Shown: positions 9,982-20,040, counted from the first letter of the stretch. The stretch is 64,000 nucleotides of DNA from Desulfoscipio sp. XC116 (GCF_039851975.1 NZ_CP156660.1:1426001-1490000); one strand, 5' to 3'. The notes: generated by a model not told the origin, from the sequence alone. Program-made: numbers and translations.

Positions 9982-10728
9982 ATGGCCCCAATGGATGCAC
10001 CCAAGTATAAAAGGGTCGTATTAAAACTTAGCGGTGAGGCCTTGGCTGGGACCATGGGATATGGCATTGACCCCGAGGTCGTATATTCAATAGCGGTACA
10101 GATCAAAGAAGTGGTTCGATTGGGTGTCGAGGTGGCGGTTGTTGTCGGCGGAGGCAATATATGGCGCGGTGTGGCGGGCAGTACCAAGGGGATGGACAGA
10201 GCCACGGCTGATTATATGGGTATGCTGGCTACGGTAATTAACTCATTGGCCTTGCAGGATGCTTTAGCTAAACATGACGTTGACACCAGAGTACAAACTG
10301 CTATCGAAATGCGCGAAGTGGCTGAGCCATATATCCGCCGGCGGGCTATCAGACACCTGGAAAAAAGCCGGGTGGTAATATTTGCTGCGGGCACGGGAAA
10401 CCCATATTTTTCTACCGATACTACTGCCGCTCTGCGAGCGGCGGAGATAGAAGCCGAGGTAATTTTAATGGCCAAGCGGGTTGATGGTGTATATGATTCA
10501 GACCCTCTTAAAAATGAAAATGCTGTCAAATTTGGCCGGCTAAGTTATATCGACCTGTTAAATAAAGGGTTAGGCGTAATGGATTCAACAGCTACCTCCC
10601 TGTGCATGGACAACCGTATTCCTTTGCTTGTTTTTGGGCTTAATGAGACGGGCAATATAAAACGGGCCGTTTTAGGCGAAAATGTTGGAACATATGTTGG
10701 GGGTGATTTTATTGACACTTCTGTCTGA
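9982..10728 (+). CDS. pyrH: Uridylate kinase (UMP kinase)
   Basis: Phosphorylates UMP to UDP; a hexameric amino-acid-kinase-fold enzyme specific to bacteria. The start [16 protein letters not shown] is the phosphate-binding motif, [11 protein letters not shown] follows, and [16 protein letters not shown] is the UMP-binding loop. Length 248. CGGGAGGT ends only ~4 nt before the ATG at 9982 and ~13 nt before the ATG at 9991, so either start is possible. It overlaps the start of frr by 17 bp, implying translational coupling. Confidence 0.96.
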   Translation: MAPMDAPKYKRVVLKLSGEALAGTMGYGIDPEVVYSIAVQIKEVVRLGVEVAVVVGGGNIWRGVAGSTKGMDRATADYMGMLATVINSLALQDALAKHDVDTRVQTAIEMREVAEPYIRRRAIRHLEKSRVVIFAAGTGNPYFSTDTTAALRAAEIEAEVILMAKRVDGVYDSDPLKNENAVKFGRLSYIDLLNKGLGVMDSTATSLCMDNRIPLLVFGLNETGNIKRAVLGENVGTYVGGDFIDTSV

Positions 10729-11263
10729 TTCCGAAAAAAATATGCAAAAAACGGTGGAGGTAGTGGACAAAGAGTTTGCCTCGCTGCGTGCCGGGAGAGC
10801 CACTCCCGCTTTATTGGATAAAATTATGGTGCCATACTATGGTACTCCGACACCGGTAAATCAGCTGGCCAATATTAATATCCCCGAGGCGCGATTGCTG
10901 GTTATTCAGCCTTGGGATAAGAATGTCCTGTCGGATATTGAAAAAGCTATTTTAAAATCTGATTTAGGAATTACACCGGCCAGTGACGGTAATGTGATCA
11001 GGTTGGCTGTACCGCAATTGACCAGGGAAAGAAGAGCCGAGCTGGTTAAAGTTATTAAGAAGAAAGCTGAAGAGGGCCGGGTGGCCGTGCGTAATTTGCG
11101 CAGGGACGCCAATGATGGATTGAAAAGCCAGCAAAAGAACGGGGATATTTCCGAAGATGAGTTGCGGCGCCTTCAGGATGAAGTACAAAAGCTTACTGAT
11201 AAATACATAAAGGAAATTGATGCATTGTTTGCCGCTAAAGAAAAGGAAATTACAACTGTTTAA
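10712..11263 (+). CDS. frr: Ribosome recycling factor
   Basis: Splits post-termination ribosomes together with EF-G. The segments [33 protein letters not shown] and the coiled-coil [20 protein letters not shown] are typical. The TTG at 10712 is chosen: GGGGGTG (10699-10705) is correctly spaced and gives 183 residues, the normal size; earlier in-frame starts would add an unrelated leader inside pyrH. The 17-bp overlap with pyrH and the TAATG junction with the next small gene show tight coupling. Confidence 0.96.
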   Translation: MTLLSDSEKNMQKTVEVVDKEFASLRAGRATPALLDKIMVPYYGTPTPVNQLANINIPEARLLVIQPWDKNVLSDIEKAILKSDLGITPASDGNVIRLAVPQLTRERRAELVKVIKKKAEEGRVAVRNLRRDANDGLKSQQKNGDISEDELRRLQDEVQKLTDKYIKEIDALFAAKEKEITTV

Positions 11264-11478
11264 TGAAAGATGTGACAGCAACATTGCATATTAACAGCCT
11301 ATTAATATTGAATCTGGATACGGCTCTGAAGTTATGCCGTTCAGCCGGCCGCCGTGTTGATGTGGAATTTACTTCACCACCCCGTGGAGAATTGACAGGG
11401 CAGTATAGAGTTATTCGCAGCCGCGAGCTTTCCGAGGGCAGTGTTATGTTGACGGTGGCCAGAGAAAAGTTAGCATGA
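11263..11478 (+). CDS. Small conserved-looking protein of unknown function (71 aa)
   Basis: Not recognised. The ATG overlaps the frr stop codon by one base (TAATG), so it is probably translated by re-initiation. The protein has a mixed alpha/beta look with a basic middle and the central stretch DVEFTSPPRGELTGQYRVI; there is no signal peptide or membrane segment. Its own stop overlaps the ATG of a further 43-codon frame. The position between frr and uppS is empty in B. subtilis. The coupling argues that it is a real gene; its job is unknown. Confidence 0.7.
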   Translation: MKDVTATLHINSLLILNLDTALKLCRSAGRRVDVEFTSPPRGELTGQYRVIRSRELSEGSVMLTVAREKLA

Positions 11479-11606
11479 GAGTCAGGTATGCGGGACTTGT
11501 CTGGGATGTTGTAAGTAATCGCAGTGATAAAAATTTATACGAACAAGTGTTGAAAATTGCAATATGTATTAATAAATGCCCCGCCGGAGCCATTATTGAA
11601 AAATAA
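11475..11606 (+). CDS. Very small protein with ferredoxin-like CxxxCP segment (43 aa)
   Basis: An ATG at 11475 overlaps the TGA of the preceding 71-codon gene (ATGA) and the frame runs 43 codons to a TAA at 11604, four bases before an intrinsic terminator. The protein ends with ICINKCPAGAIIEK. This resembles the second half of a [4Fe-4S] ferredoxin motif (CxxxCP-x-GAI), but only two cysteines are present, so a complete cluster would need a partner or dimer. No separate ribosome binding site is obvious; translation would depend on coupling. Existence is inferred from the overlap, the protein-like composition and the terminator position. Confidence 0.5.
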   Translation: MRVRYAGLVWDVVSNRSDKNLYEQVLKIAICINKCPAGAIIEK

Positions 11607-11609
11607 TGG

Positions 11610-11645
11610 AACAACCCCCCTCGTTTCCGGAGGGGGTTGTTTTAT
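11610..11645 (+). terminator. Rho-independent terminator after the frr small-gene pair
   Basis: AACAACCCCCCTC (11610-11622) pairs with GGAGGGGGTTGTT (11629-11641) around a 6-nt loop, followed by TTT. It is very stable and closes the rpsB-frr unit. The 140 bp from here to uppS hold only a small GAACAG/CTGTTC hairpin (11683-11700) and no clear promoter. Confidence 0.92.
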
Positions 11646-11788
11646 CCATTAGCTAACCGGGCTAATCCCTCGCTTTTCACAAGAACAGGGATAGCTGTTC
11701 GAGGATGTTTCCCCATGGATGGGTTGGGTCGTACCCGGCGTTTAAAACCCTACCTGAATCAAGAATTATCGAGAAAGGGGAGGCCGGA

Positions 11789-12589
11789 ATGTTTAAATGG
11801 CTGCTGGGCAACCGTCAGGAAAATGCTGTTTCCATAAAAAAGAGTATAGGTGAAGAAGAGCTATTGGGACAGCTGGACATTAGTAAACTGCCTGTTCATG
11901 TAGCCATTATAATGGATGGAAATGGACGGTGGGCCACCCGAAGGGGAGCACCCAGGTCGTTTGGACACAGGGCAGGCGTTAATGCTTTGCGTGAAGTGGT
12001 AAAGCTAAGCGTAGAGCTTAAGTTAAAACATTTGACGGTATATGCTTTTTCCACTGAAAACTGGAAAAGGCCGCGTGACGAAGTAAATATATTAATGAAT
12101 TTACTGGTCGAGTACTTTAATAAAGAAATTAATGAGCTATGCGCTAATAATGTGCGTATACATCCGATGGGTATATTGTCTGAGCTTCCGGTTAAAGCCA
12201 AGGAAGCGGTGGATATGGCCATAAGGCGCAGCAAAAATAATACGGGTCTGGTTTTTAATGTAGCCCTAAATTACGGTGGTAGATCTGAATTGCTTCAGGC
12301 TGTGCGGGAAATAGGGAAAAAAATTAACGATGGCGGTATGAAGGTTGAGGAAATAAATGAGCAAGTTATTGCGGAATATTTATTTACCGCCGGTCAACCT
12401 GACCCTGACTTGTTGATTAGGCCGTCGGGCGATTGCCGGGTGAGCAATTTTCTATTATGGCAGCTGGCCTATACGGAGTTCTGGCTTACCGACACCATGT
12501 GGCCGGATTTCGGCAGGAAAGAACTATTGCAAGCTTTACTGGATTTTCAGAGAAGGGAAAGGCGTTTTGGCGGTTTGTTGCATAACTAG
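11789..12589 (+). CDS. uppS: Undecaprenyl diphosphate synthase (cis-prenyltransferase)
   Basis: Condenses isopentenyl diphosphate onto farnesyl diphosphate to make the C55 lipid carrier for peptidoglycan. The catalytic motif IIMDGNGRWA places the essential Asp at about residue 43. YAFSTENWKRP, LNYGGRSEL and DLLIRPSGDCRVSNFLLWQ are the other conserved regions. Length 266. AAAGGGGAGG (11774-11783) fixes the ATG at 11789; an upstream in-frame extension from 11705 is rejected. It begins the lipid/isoprenoid block uppS-cdsA-...-dxr-rseP. Confidence 0.97.
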   Translation: MFKWLLGNRQENAVSIKKSIGEEELLGQLDISKLPVHVAIIMDGNGRWATRRGAPRSFGHRAGVNALREVVKLSVELKLKHLTVYAFSTENWKRPRDEVNILMNLLVEYFNKEINELCANNVRIHPMGILSELPVKAKEAVDMAIRRSKNNTGLVFNVALNYGGRSELLQAVREIGKKINDGGMKVEEINEQVIAEYLFTAGQPDPDLLIRPSGDCRVSNFLLWQLAYTEFWLTDTMWPDFGRKELLQALLDFQRRERRFGGLLHN

Positions 12590-12640
12590 CTGTTAGAAGG
12601 TGCTTTATCAGGATATATTTTATCCCGGGCTGGTGATTTA

Positions 12641-13426
12641 GTGTTTTGGCAGAGACTATTAAGCGCAATTATCGGTGTTCCCGTACTAATTACTGCGGTG
12701 TGGTATGGTGGTGCTGCGTTATTAACCGTAACCGTGGCATTGATGTTGTTGGGAGTCCGGGAAATTAGTGTTATATTTGCTAAGCTGGATTTAAAAGTGC
12801 CCCTGTTTATGGTTATGCCGGGTTGTCTTATTTTGGCTGCTGCGGCATATAAATATAAGGAGGGGTACCCGGATGATATTTCAATAATAATTTTAATATT
12901 TTACCTGGTGGTTATGATTTCTTTTTACCCGCGGTTTACCCCTCTTGATGTGGCGGCATCCTTTTTTTGTACCATATACGTGGGATTGCTTATTTTCCTT
13001 TTTCTGCTCAGTACGCTGCCAAACGGTTGGATTTGGTTAATATTAATGCTGGTCTGCACTTGGTCAAGCGATACTCTGGCTTATTTAGCCGGTCGCCGCT
13101 GGGGCAGGCGGCGCATGGCGCCTGAACTGAGTCCCGGTAAGACAGTGGAAGGGGCTTTAGGCGGTGTGCTGGGCAGCATTATAGCAGCTTGGGTGGTGGT
13201 TCTGCTATATATTCAATTACCGTTGTGGCCGGTATTGTTGTTGGGACTTATCATCGGGCTGGCGGCACAGGCGGGTGACCTGGTTGAGTCAGCCATTAAA
13301 CGTTTAGCCGGGATTAAGGATGCGGGCAAGTTGATTCCCGGCCACGGAGGGGTCCTGGACCGTTTTGACAGTATGCTGTTCACGGCCCCGCTGGTATATT
13401 ACTATGTGGGTTTAATTTTAAATTAA
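12641..13426 (+). CDS. cdsA: Phosphatidate cytidylyltransferase
   Basis: Makes CDP-diacylglycerol, the branch point of phospholipid synthesis. About seven to eight hydrophobic segments cover the 261 residues. The CdsA signature is near the C-terminus: SAIKRLAGIKDAGKLIPGHG followed by GVLDRFDS. The GTG start at 12641 has only a weak TGGTGAT upstream. PgsA, which uses its product, is encoded at 54.4 kb. Confidence 0.96.
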   Translation: MFWQRLLSAIIGVPVLITAVWYGGAALLTVTVALMLLGVREISVIFAKLDLKVPLFMVMPGCLILAAAAYKYKEGYPDDISIIILIFYLVVMISFYPRFTPLDVAASFFCTIYVGLLIFLFLLSTLPNGWIWLILMLVCTWSSDTLAYLAGRRWGRRRMAPELSPGKTVEGALGGVLGSIIAAWVVVLLYIQLPLWPVLLLGLIIGLAAQAGDLVESAIKRLAGIKDAGKLIPGHGGVLDRFDSMLFTAPLVYYYVGLILN

Positions 13427-13440
13427 CTGAGGTGAATTAG

Positions 13441-14523
13441 TTGCCGCGGACAGTACAAAAAATATTATACGTGCTGGCGGGTACGGTAACACTATTGGCC
13501 ATTTACCTGGCTATTAAATATGTGATGCCCGAGATGTTGGAGTGGCTTTTATATTTAACCGCCGTCTTATTTCCGTTTTTGCTGGCGGTTATTTTCAGTA
13601 TTTTTATGGAACCGTTGGTGGTTTTCTTCGGTCACAACGGCAGGGTCTCCCGGGCCGCTGCCGTACCTGTTGCCATGCTGGTTTTTTTCGGTGGTATCAG
13701 TACTATATTGACCTTGGTTATATTTAGGTTGGTTAAGGAATTAAGCGATCTTTCTGTGATGCTGCCTCAAAAGGTACCGGAATTGCAGTACTTTTTTGAT
13801 TTATGGGTAAAGAAAAGTATTATTTTTTACGGCACTTTGCCTAAAAGTGTAACCGAAAATCTACAGCAATCTTTAAATAATGTAACCACAGCCATTGAGC
13901 ACTGGGCCGGGGAATTGGTGAGTGTTTTGCTTGCTGTTATAAGCGGTATTCCCGGTGCTATTATGGTAATATTGGTTAGTTTAGTCGCCACTTATTTTTT
14001 TAGCAAAGACAGGGAAAAAATAGCCCGGCTATGGCTCAGGGTAGCCCCTCCACCCTGGGGTGCGCGGGTTCTGGAAGTAAGCAAACAGGTGGCTCTGGCC
14101 TTTCAATCATATATACGGGCCCAATTTATTTTAGTTTCCATTACTGCTTTTTTAAGTATTATAGGTCTCCATTTCATAGGTGCAAGTTATGCCTTGACCA
14201 TAGGTTTACTGATTGGCTTTCTGGATATGATACCGGTATTGGGTCCGGGGACTATTTATATCCCCTGGGCTATTTGGGCGTTTGTTGCCGGTAATGTGCT
14301 ATTGGGTGTAGAGCTTACGGTGCTCTATCTGCTGGTAATGGTTGTTAGGGCATTGCTTGAGGCTAAAATTGTGGCGGCGAATTTGGGCCTGCATCCCTTA
14401 GCTGTATTGGTAGCTATGTTTGTGGGGTTGAAGACTATAGGAGTAATCGGGCTTATATTGGGTCCTATGCTGGTTATTACGATACAGGCAGCCGTAAAAG
14501 CCGGAAATCCTATTAATAAGTGA
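13441..14523 (+). CDS. AI-2E / YtvI-type multi-pass membrane protein
   Basis: About eight transmembrane segments with two N-terminal helices, a long amphipathic middle (residues ~100-150) and the conserved IGFLDMIPVLGPGTIYIPW stretch typical of the AI-2E transporter family. The same superfamily includes sporulation membrane protein YtvI, and the length of 360 fits that subgroup. Substrate is unknown. GAGGTG (13429-13434) precedes the TTG start. It sits between cdsA and dxr, a place where B. subtilis has no gene. Confidence 0.75.
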   Translation: MPRTVQKILYVLAGTVTLLAIYLAIKYVMPEMLEWLLYLTAVLFPFLLAVIFSIFMEPLVVFFGHNGRVSRAAAVPVAMLVFFGGISTILTLVIFRLVKELSDLSVMLPQKVPELQYFFDLWVKKSIIFYGTLPKSVTENLQQSLNNVTTAIEHWAGELVSVLLAVISGIPGAIMVILVSLVATYFFSKDREKIARLWLRVAPPPWGARVLEVSKQVALAFQSYIRAQFILVSITAFLSIIGLHFIGASYALTIGLLIGFLDMIPVLGPGTIYIPWAIWAFVAGNVLLGVELTVLYLLVMVVRALLEAKIVAANLGLHPLAVLVAMFVGLKTIGVIGLILGPMLVITIQAAVKAGNPINK

Positions 14524-14545
14524 ATAGAACTAATTGGAGAGCATT

Positions 14546-15709
14546 ATGAATAAACTATCGATATTGGGTAGTACCGGATCCGTCGGACGCCAAACCATGC
14601 AGGTTTTGGATTGTTTTCCCGGTGATATCAGACCGGTGGCACTGGCTGCCGGGAAAAATAAACAACTGTTTTTGGATCAGGTTAAAAAATACAAGCCACT
14701 TTTAGTCTCTTTGCAAAAGGAAGAAGATGCTCGCTGGCTGCGGCGGCAGTTGGATAGCCGGCAGAAAACAGAAATATACTATGGTCGCGAGGGCTTGCTG
14801 GCGGCAGCTACTTGTTCCGAAGCCGATACGGTTTTAACCGCTATATCCGGCGCGATCGGTCTTTTACCCACGGTAGCGGCCATTAAGGCCGGTAAAACTA
14901 TAGCCCTGGCCAATAAAGAAACGCTGGTGGCTGCAGGTGAGTTGGTGATGCGCCTGGCTGATGAATATAACGTCGCTATCAGGCCGGTGGACAGTGAACA
15001 TTCAGCTATCTGGCAGTGCCTGAACGGTGAAGATAGATATGATGTGGCAAGGATTCTGCTTACTGCATCCGGCGGACCGTTCCGTACCTATCGATGCGAG
15101 CAAATGGACGCTATAGACCCTGCCGGGGCCCTTAAGCACCCCAATTGGCAGATGGGTGCCAAAATTACAGTGGACTCGGCTACTTTAATGAACAAAGGCC
15201 TTGAGGTTATTGAAGCCAGATGGTTATTTAACATAGATTATGATAATATTAACGTGGTGATTCATCCCCAGAGCATTATTCATTCCATGGTTGAATTTAA
15301 TGATGGTTCCGTATTGGCCCAAATGGGTGCTCCTGACATGCGGTTGCCTATTCAATATGCTCTTTTTTATCCCCGGCGGCCGAGGGGAAAAACCCCTGGA
15401 TTGCAGTGGCCCGTGGGTGAGCTAACTTTTGAAAAGCCTGATCTGGAGCGGTTTCCATCCCTGGATCTGGCTTTTCAAGCCGGGCGGATGGGCAAAACTA
15501 TGCCGGCGGTACTAAACGCTGCCAATGAGGTGGCTGTACACGCTTTTTTAGCTGGAAGAATAAAATTCACAGCTATCCCCAAATTAGTTAATGAAGTGAT
15601 GCAGGAACACAGCTCTGTTCATTGTGCTTCCCTGGAGGAAATACTGGAGATAGATCGCTGGGCACGCCGCCGTGCGGGAGAGATAATTATTAAAAAAAGC
15701 ATGGCATGA
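14546..15709 (+). CDS. dxr: 1-deoxy-D-xylulose 5-phosphate reductoisomerase
   Basis: Second step of the MEP pathway, NADPH-dependent conversion of DXP to 2-C-methyl-D-erythritol 4-phosphate. The NADPH-binding start SILGSTGSVGRQT, the LANKETLVAAGE and VDSEHSAIWQCL motifs with acidic metal ligands, and TASGGPFR in the flexible loop are all present. Length 387. TTGGAGAG (14534-14541) sets the ATG at 14546. ispG, a later step of the pathway, lies 1.3 kb downstream. Confidence 0.97.
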   Translation: MNKLSILGSTGSVGRQTMQVLDCFPGDIRPVALAAGKNKQLFLDQVKKYKPLLVSLQKEEDARWLRRQLDSRQKTEIYYGREGLLAAATCSEADTVLTAISGAIGLLPTVAAIKAGKTIALANKETLVAAGELVMRLADEYNVAIRPVDSEHSAIWQCLNGEDRYDVARILLTASGGPFRTYRCEQMDAIDPAGALKHPNWQMGAKITVDSATLMNKGLEVIEARWLFNIDYDNINVVIHPQSIIHSMVEFNDGSVLAQMGAPDMRLPIQYALFYPRRPRGKTPGLQWPVGELTFEKPDLERFPSLDLAFQAGRMGKTMPAVLNAANEVAVHAFLAGRIKFTAIPKLVNEVMQEHSSVHCASLEEILEIDRWARRRAGEIIIKKSMA

Positions 15710-15734
15710 TGAAAAAAATTAAAGGATGGACTAT

Positions 15735-16769
15735 ATGGCTACTTTCTGGGCATCCGTATTTGTTTTTGGCATATTAATATTCTTTCACGAGTTGGGTCAT
15801 TTTGCTGTGGCTAAAGCGGTGGGTATAAAAGTGCACGAGTTCAGCCTGGGCTTTGGCCCCAGATTGTTGGGTCTAAACCGCCAAGGCACCGATTACAACC
15901 TGCGATTATTTCCACTGGGTGGCTTTGTGCGTATGGCCGGCATGGACCCTGAGGAAGAAGATGTGGAAGAAGGCAAGGGTTTTGGCCATAAAACCATTTC
16001 GCAGCGGATGGCTGTAATAACAGCCGGTCCGCTAATGAACTTTTTACTGGCGGCGGTATTACTGGCAGTTATATTCATGCTGCAGGGCATGCCCATGCCG
16101 GGCACAACTATTGCCGGCGTTTTGCCCGGGCAACCGGCCCAGCAGGCAGGCATAAAGCCCGGTGATCAAATTTACTCTATTGCCGATAAAAAGGTGGATA
16201 ATTGGGAGGAAATTATATCAAGCATCAGCAGTCGGCCCGGTCAGTCCACTAAATTGGTAGTGTTAAGGGATAACCAAAAAGTAGAATTGAGTGTCACTCC
16301 CACAGTTGGGGAGGAAGGGCGGGGAATGATCGGAATCTCCCGGGTGAAAAAATTAAACCCCTTGGCCGCGCTGGCTAAAGGTTGCGAATTTACCTTTCAG
16401 GTAACTGTATTGATATTGCAATTCATTGGTAAGATGATTATCGGTCAGGCACCCGCTGATCTGGGCGGGCCTGTGCGGGTGATCTGGGAAATTGATCGGG
16501 CGGTGCAGACAGGATTTTTTTACTTGCTGCAGCTGGCCGCCTTGTTAAGTATCAATCTGGGACTATTTAATTTATTCCCCATCCCCGCTCTGGACGGCAG
16601 CCGCATAATGTTTCTCGGTCTGGAGGGACTGCGGGGGCGCCCCGTTGACCCATCCAAGGAGAATTTTATACATATGGTAGGGTTCGGATTATTACTGTTG
16701 CTCATTGTGTTTATAACATATAACGATATATTGCAGCTATTTATTCAAAGCCCTCAGGGTGCTCCATAA
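15735..16769 (+). CDS. rseP: Site-2 zinc metalloprotease, RseP/RasP type (M50B)
   Basis: Intramembrane protease that cuts membrane-bound anti-sigma factors and leftover signal peptides. The zinc motif HELGH is in the first transmembrane segment (about residues 18-22). One PDZ domain follows (residues ~110-190, around the TTIAGVLPGQPAQQAGIKPG stretch), and the second catalytic motif NLFPIPALDGSRI is near residue 275. Length 344, normal for Firmicutes. The ATG at 15735 is preferred over 15726, which lies directly on AAAGGATGG. Confidence 0.95.
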   Translation: MATFWASVFVFGILIFFHELGHFAVAKAVGIKVHEFSLGFGPRLLGLNRQGTDYNLRLFPLGGFVRMAGMDPEEEDVEEGKGFGHKTISQRMAVITAGPLMNFLLAAVLLAVIFMLQGMPMPGTTIAGVLPGQPAQQAGIKPGDQIYSIADKKVDNWEEIISSISSRPGQSTKLVVLRDNQKVELSVTPTVGEEGRGMIGISRVKKLNPLAALAKGCEFTFQVTVLILQFIGKMIIGQAPADLGGPVRVIWEIDRAVQTGFFYLLQLAALLSINLGLFNLFPIPALDGSRIMFLGLEGLRGRPVDPSKENFIHMVGFGLLLLLIVFITYNDILQLFIQSPQGAP

Positions 16770-16800
16770 TCTAAAGCGGTAAATTATTAACTATGCTTAA

Positions 16801-16868
16801 CCCCGGTGCGAGCCAGATCTGCCGGGGTAATAATTTGGGCTGCGGGCCGGTTGTTTATGTAAAACCGG
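16801..16868 (+). other. Two hairpins between rseP and ispG
   Basis: The 200-bp gap has CCCCGG (16801-16806) pairing with CCGGGG (16822-16827), and CCGGTT (16847-16852) pairing with AACCGG (16863-16868). Neither has a proper U tract, so termination would be weak. No good sigma-A promoter was seen, and ispG may be read through from rseP. Confidence 0.35.
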
Positions 16869-16970
16869 TACGTAAATGATCTAATGTATGTTGTTTTTCA
16901 TAAATATTTTAAGTAAAAGATGAAGCAGGTTTTAGCTAATTGCTAATTTTCTAACTTGGAGGCTAATGAT

Positions 16971-18044
16971 ATGCAGCGTAGGAAAAGCAGACCGGTGCGT
17001 CTGGGCGGCGTTACAGTGGGCGGTGATGCGCCGGTAGCGGTGCAGTCTATGACCAATACCGACACCTGCGATGTGGCGGCCACCAGGGAACAAATCAGGC
17101 GTCTTATCGAGGCCGGCTGTGAAATTGTAAGGGTGGCGATACCCGACCAGCGGGCAGCGCAGGCATTGCCTGATATTATGCGGGGGTTGACGGTTCCCCT
17201 GGTGGCGGATATTCATTTTGATTACCGCCTGGCCCTGGCGGCTATTGATGCGGGAGTGGATGGCCTGCGTATCAATCCGGGCAACATAGGAGGTCGGGAT
17301 AAGGTTGTGGCGGTGGTCCAAGCTGCCCGGCAAAAAGAAATACCTATACGTATCGGCGTAAATGCCGGGTCACTGGAAAAAGATCTGCTCAGCGAGGGGG
17401 TAACGCCGCAGGCACTGGTCCGAAGTGCTTTGCGACATGTTGCTATACTGGAGGAGCTGGGTTTTTACGATATTAAGATATCTTTAAAGTCCTCGGATGT
17501 GCCGCTTATGTTAAACGCGTATCATATGCTGGCTGATAAGGTGGACTATCCTTTCCATATTGGGGTCACCGAAGCGGGCACTATATTTAATGGCAGCATT
17601 AAATCGGCGGTGGGTATCGGGGCGTTGCTGTGGGATGGCTTGGGCGATACTGTCCGGGTATCATTAACCGGTGATCCGATACACGAAGTGCGGGCGGCTT
17701 ACGAAATCCTGAAGGCTTTGGGTTTAAGGCGGCGCGGAGTGGAATTGATATCGTGTCCCACCTGTGGCCGGACTTGCATTGATTTGGTTAGCATTGCCGG
17801 CGAGGTGGAACAGCGTTTGGCGGCTATTGAGCAGCCGCTTAAAGTGGCGGTTATGGGATGCGCAGTTAACGGCCCCGGAGAAGCTAAACATGCCGATGTG
17901 GGCATTGCCGGCGGTAAGGGCGAAGGCCTTATTTTTCGTAAAGGACGGGTAATTAGGAAAGTACCCGAGAATTTACTGGTTGAAGAGCTGATGAAAGAAA
18001 TTGACAATATTATTCAAGGGAGGAACGGGGATGAGGATCTCTAA
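16971..18044 (+). CDS. ispG: 4-hydroxy-3-methylbut-2-enyl diphosphate synthase (flavodoxin/ferredoxin)
   Basis: Penultimate step of the MEP pathway, a [4Fe-4S] reductase. The TIM-barrel start [12 protein letters not shown] is diagnostic. The cluster ligands are C262 and C265 in SCPTCGRT and C297 in [11 protein letters not shown]. Length 357, the short bacterial form without the plant insertion. TTGGAGG (16956-16962) sets the ATG at 16971. The 3' end overlaps proS by 14 bp. Confidence 0.97.
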   Translation: MQRRKSRPVRLGGVTVGGDAPVAVQSMTNTDTCDVAATREQIRRLIEAGCEIVRVAIPDQRAAQALPDIMRGLTVPLVADIHFDYRLALAAIDAGVDGLRINPGNIGGRDKVVAVVQAARQKEIPIRIGVNAGSLEKDLLSEGVTPQALVRSALRHVAILEELGFYDIKISLKSSDVPLMLNAYHMLADKVDYPFHIGVTEAGTIFNGSIKSAVGIGALLWDGLGDTVRVSLTGDPIHEVRAAYEILKALGLRRRGVELISCPTCGRTCIDLVSIAGEVEQRLAAIEQPLKVAVMGCAVNGPGEAKHADVGIAGGKGEGLIFRKGRVIRKVPENLLVEELMKEIDNIIQGRNGDEDL

Positions 18045-19755
18045 TTTACTGGTGCCAACCCTGCGGGAGGTGCCCGCGGAAGCTGAGGTAATCAGTCACC
18101 AGCTGCTGCTGCGAGCCGGTTTTATGCGTAAGGCGGCGGCGGGTGTATATACATTACTGCCGCTGGCCTGGCGGGTAATTCTAAAAATTGAACGTATTAT
18201 TAGAGAAGAAATGGACAGGCAAGGCGGGCAGGAGATAATGATGCCCGTTATTCAGCCTGCTGAGCTATGGCGGGAATCCGGGCGCTGGGATGTATACGGC
18301 CCCGAATTGTTCAGGCTCAAAGACAGGCATGGCCGCGATTTTTGTCTGGGGCCGACCCATGAGGAGATTATTACCACACTGGTTAAAGGAGAAATTAATT
18401 CTTACAAACAGTTGCCCTTGCTGTTGTATCAAATTCAAAATAAATATCGTGATGAACGCCGTCCGCGTTTTGGCTTAATGCGCGGCAGGGAATTTATTAT
18501 GAAGGATCTGTATTCATTTGATCGTGATGAGGCAGGTCTGGATGTCAGTTATAATAAAATGTATGAAGCGTATACCAATGTTTTCCGTCGCTGTGGTTTG
18601 CAGTTCAGGCCGGTGGTGGCGGATTCCGGAGCTATTGGCGGCAGTGATACCCACGAGTTTATGGTGTTGGCTGAATCGGGGGAAGCCACTGTGCTTTATT
18701 GCGCTGATGAAAAATGTGGTTACGCGGCCAACCAGGAGCGGGCTGAGACAAAGCCTGCAGCCGGTGATACCGATGATGCGCCGGAAGAACTGCAAAAGGT
18801 ATCTACACCGGGATGTCACAGTGTCAGTGAAGTAGCTGAATTTTTTAATATGCCGCCGGGAAAAGTGATTAAAACCGTAATTTACACCACCGACAAGGAG
18901 GACGTGGCGGTTTTGGTCAGGGGTGATCGGGAAATAAATGAAATCAAACTATATAACGCCCTGGAATGTGTCAGGCTGGATCTGGCTGATGAGCAGACGG
19001 TGCATGAGATAACCGGAGCTCCGGTGGGCTATGCCGGACCGGTCGGCTTAATCGGGGTCAGGCTGGTGGCAGATCCGGAAGTAATGAATTTGGCTAATGC
19101 CGTATGCGGGGCAAATGAGAAGGAACAGCACCTGATTAATGTTAATCCCCGGCGGGACACCAAACCGGATTTGATCACCGACATACGTTTGGTCAAGGCC
19201 GGAGAACCCTGTCCCCAATGCGGTGCGGAATTACGGGAGGCAAGGGGGATTGAGGTCGGCCAGGTTTTCAAGCTGGGCACCAAATACAGTAATGCGTTGG
19301 GTGGCACCTTTCTAGATGAAAACGGTAAGGCCAGGCCTTTTGTTATGGGTTGCTATGGTATTGGCGTAACCAGGACAATGGCTGCCGCTGTTGAGCAGAA
19401 CTATGATGAGCGAGGCATTATCTGGCCCGTGCAAATAGCCCCTTATCATGTAATAGTGGTGCCGGTGAGCGGCAAAGATCAAAACCTCATGCAAGCCGCT
19501 GAAACAATATATAACTCTCTTAAAGATGCCGGTGTGCAAACTGTTATTGATGACCGGACGGAGCGGGCCGGGGTTAAATTTAATGATGCGGATCTAGTTG
19601 GTTATCCTCTGCGTATTACCATAGGTTCAAAGGGATTGGCAAACGGTCGGGTGGAACTTTATATGCGGCGGGCCGGTGAAACATTAATGGTGCCGTTAAG
19701 TGATGTGGTGGATGTTGTAAAGGCAAAGCTAAATGATATGGGTGAGAGCCTTTGA
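18031..19755 (+). CDS. proS: Prolyl-tRNA synthetase, bacterial type
   Basis: Class II aminoacyl-tRNA synthetase. Motif 1 is around the [16 protein letters not shown] stretch, motif 2 around [16 protein letters not shown] and motif 3 around [10 protein letters not shown] YbaK-like editing domain is inserted at about residues 230-400, the mark of bacterial-type ProRS that clears Ala-tRNAPro. An anticodon-binding domain ends the 574-residue protein. AAGGGAGG (18016-18023) sets the ATG at 18031, overlapping ispG. In B. subtilis polC follows; here rimP does. Confidence 0.97.
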   Translation: MRISNLLVPTLREVPAEAEVISHQLLLRAGFMRKAAAGVYTLLPLAWRVILKIERIIREEMDRQGGQEIMMPVIQPAELWRESGRWDVYGPELFRLKDRHGRDFCLGPTHEEIITTLVKGEINSYKQLPLLLYQIQNKYRDERRPRFGLMRGREFIMKDLYSFDRDEAGLDVSYNKMYEAYTNVFRRCGLQFRPVVADSGAIGGSDTHEFMVLAESGEATVLYCADEKCGYAANQERAETKPAAGDTDDAPEELQKVSTPGCHSVSEVAEFFNMPPGKVIKTVIYTTDKEDVAVLVRGDREINEIKLYNALECVRLDLADEQTVHEITGAPVGYAGPVGLIGVRLVADPEVMNLANAVCGANEKEQHLINVNPRRDTKPDLITDIRLVKAGEPCPQCGAELREARGIEVGQVFKLGTKYSNALGGTFLDENGKARPFVMGCYGIGVTRTMAAAVEQNYDERGIIWPVQIAPYHVIVVPVSGKDQNLMQAAETIYNSLKDAGVQTVIDDRTERAGVKFNDADLVGYPLRITIGSKGLANGRVELYMRRAGETLMVPLSDVVDVVKAKLNDMGESL

Positions 19756-19801
19756 GTTTATTGAAAACGATGCTGCTATATAATGTATAGTTGTGTTCAT
19801 C

Positions 19802-19830
19802 TTGTCAAACGTCCCCTTTTATGATAATAT
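19802..19830 (+). promoter_or_regulatory. Sigma-A promoter of the rimP-nusA-infB operon
   Basis: TTGTCA (19802-19807) and TAATAT (19825-19830) are separated by 17 bp, with an extended -10 TG at 19822-19823. Confidence 0.7.
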
Positions 19831-20012
19831 TAATTTGCTTTTGTGCCTATTCGTTGTTTTGGTGGTTTAAGGTCACTTGATTTTGCAACTTCCCGAGATA
19901 CATAAATAATATTTGGGGGAGGTAAAGGTATTCCGCTCTTGGGTGACCAATAATCATAACCGGTGAAGTAAAATGACCGCTAAGGATTATTTATGTGGAC
20001 CTGTTATTGAAG

Positions 20013-20040
20013 GAGTGGGTATTGCCCACTCTTTCGTATT
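20013..20040 (+). terminator. Attenuator-like hairpin in the rimP leader
   Basis: GAGTGGG (20013-20019) pairs with CCCACTC (20025-20031) around a 5-nt loop, followed by TTTCGTATT. It sits 55 nt before rimP and well after the promoter, so it could attenuate the operon. The U tract is short and broken. Confidence 0.55.

Noticed and set aside
11637-11837. 66-codon + frame across the uppS start
   Set aside because: Begins in the terminator T run and overlaps the uppS start in another frame; no ribosome binding site.
16793-16879. 28-codon ATG frame between rseP and ispG
   Set aside because: No ribosome binding site and it covers two hairpins; likely chance.
16770-18030. T-box leader for proS
   Set aside because: proS overlaps ispG and no T-box sequence or specifier hairpin is seen before ispG.
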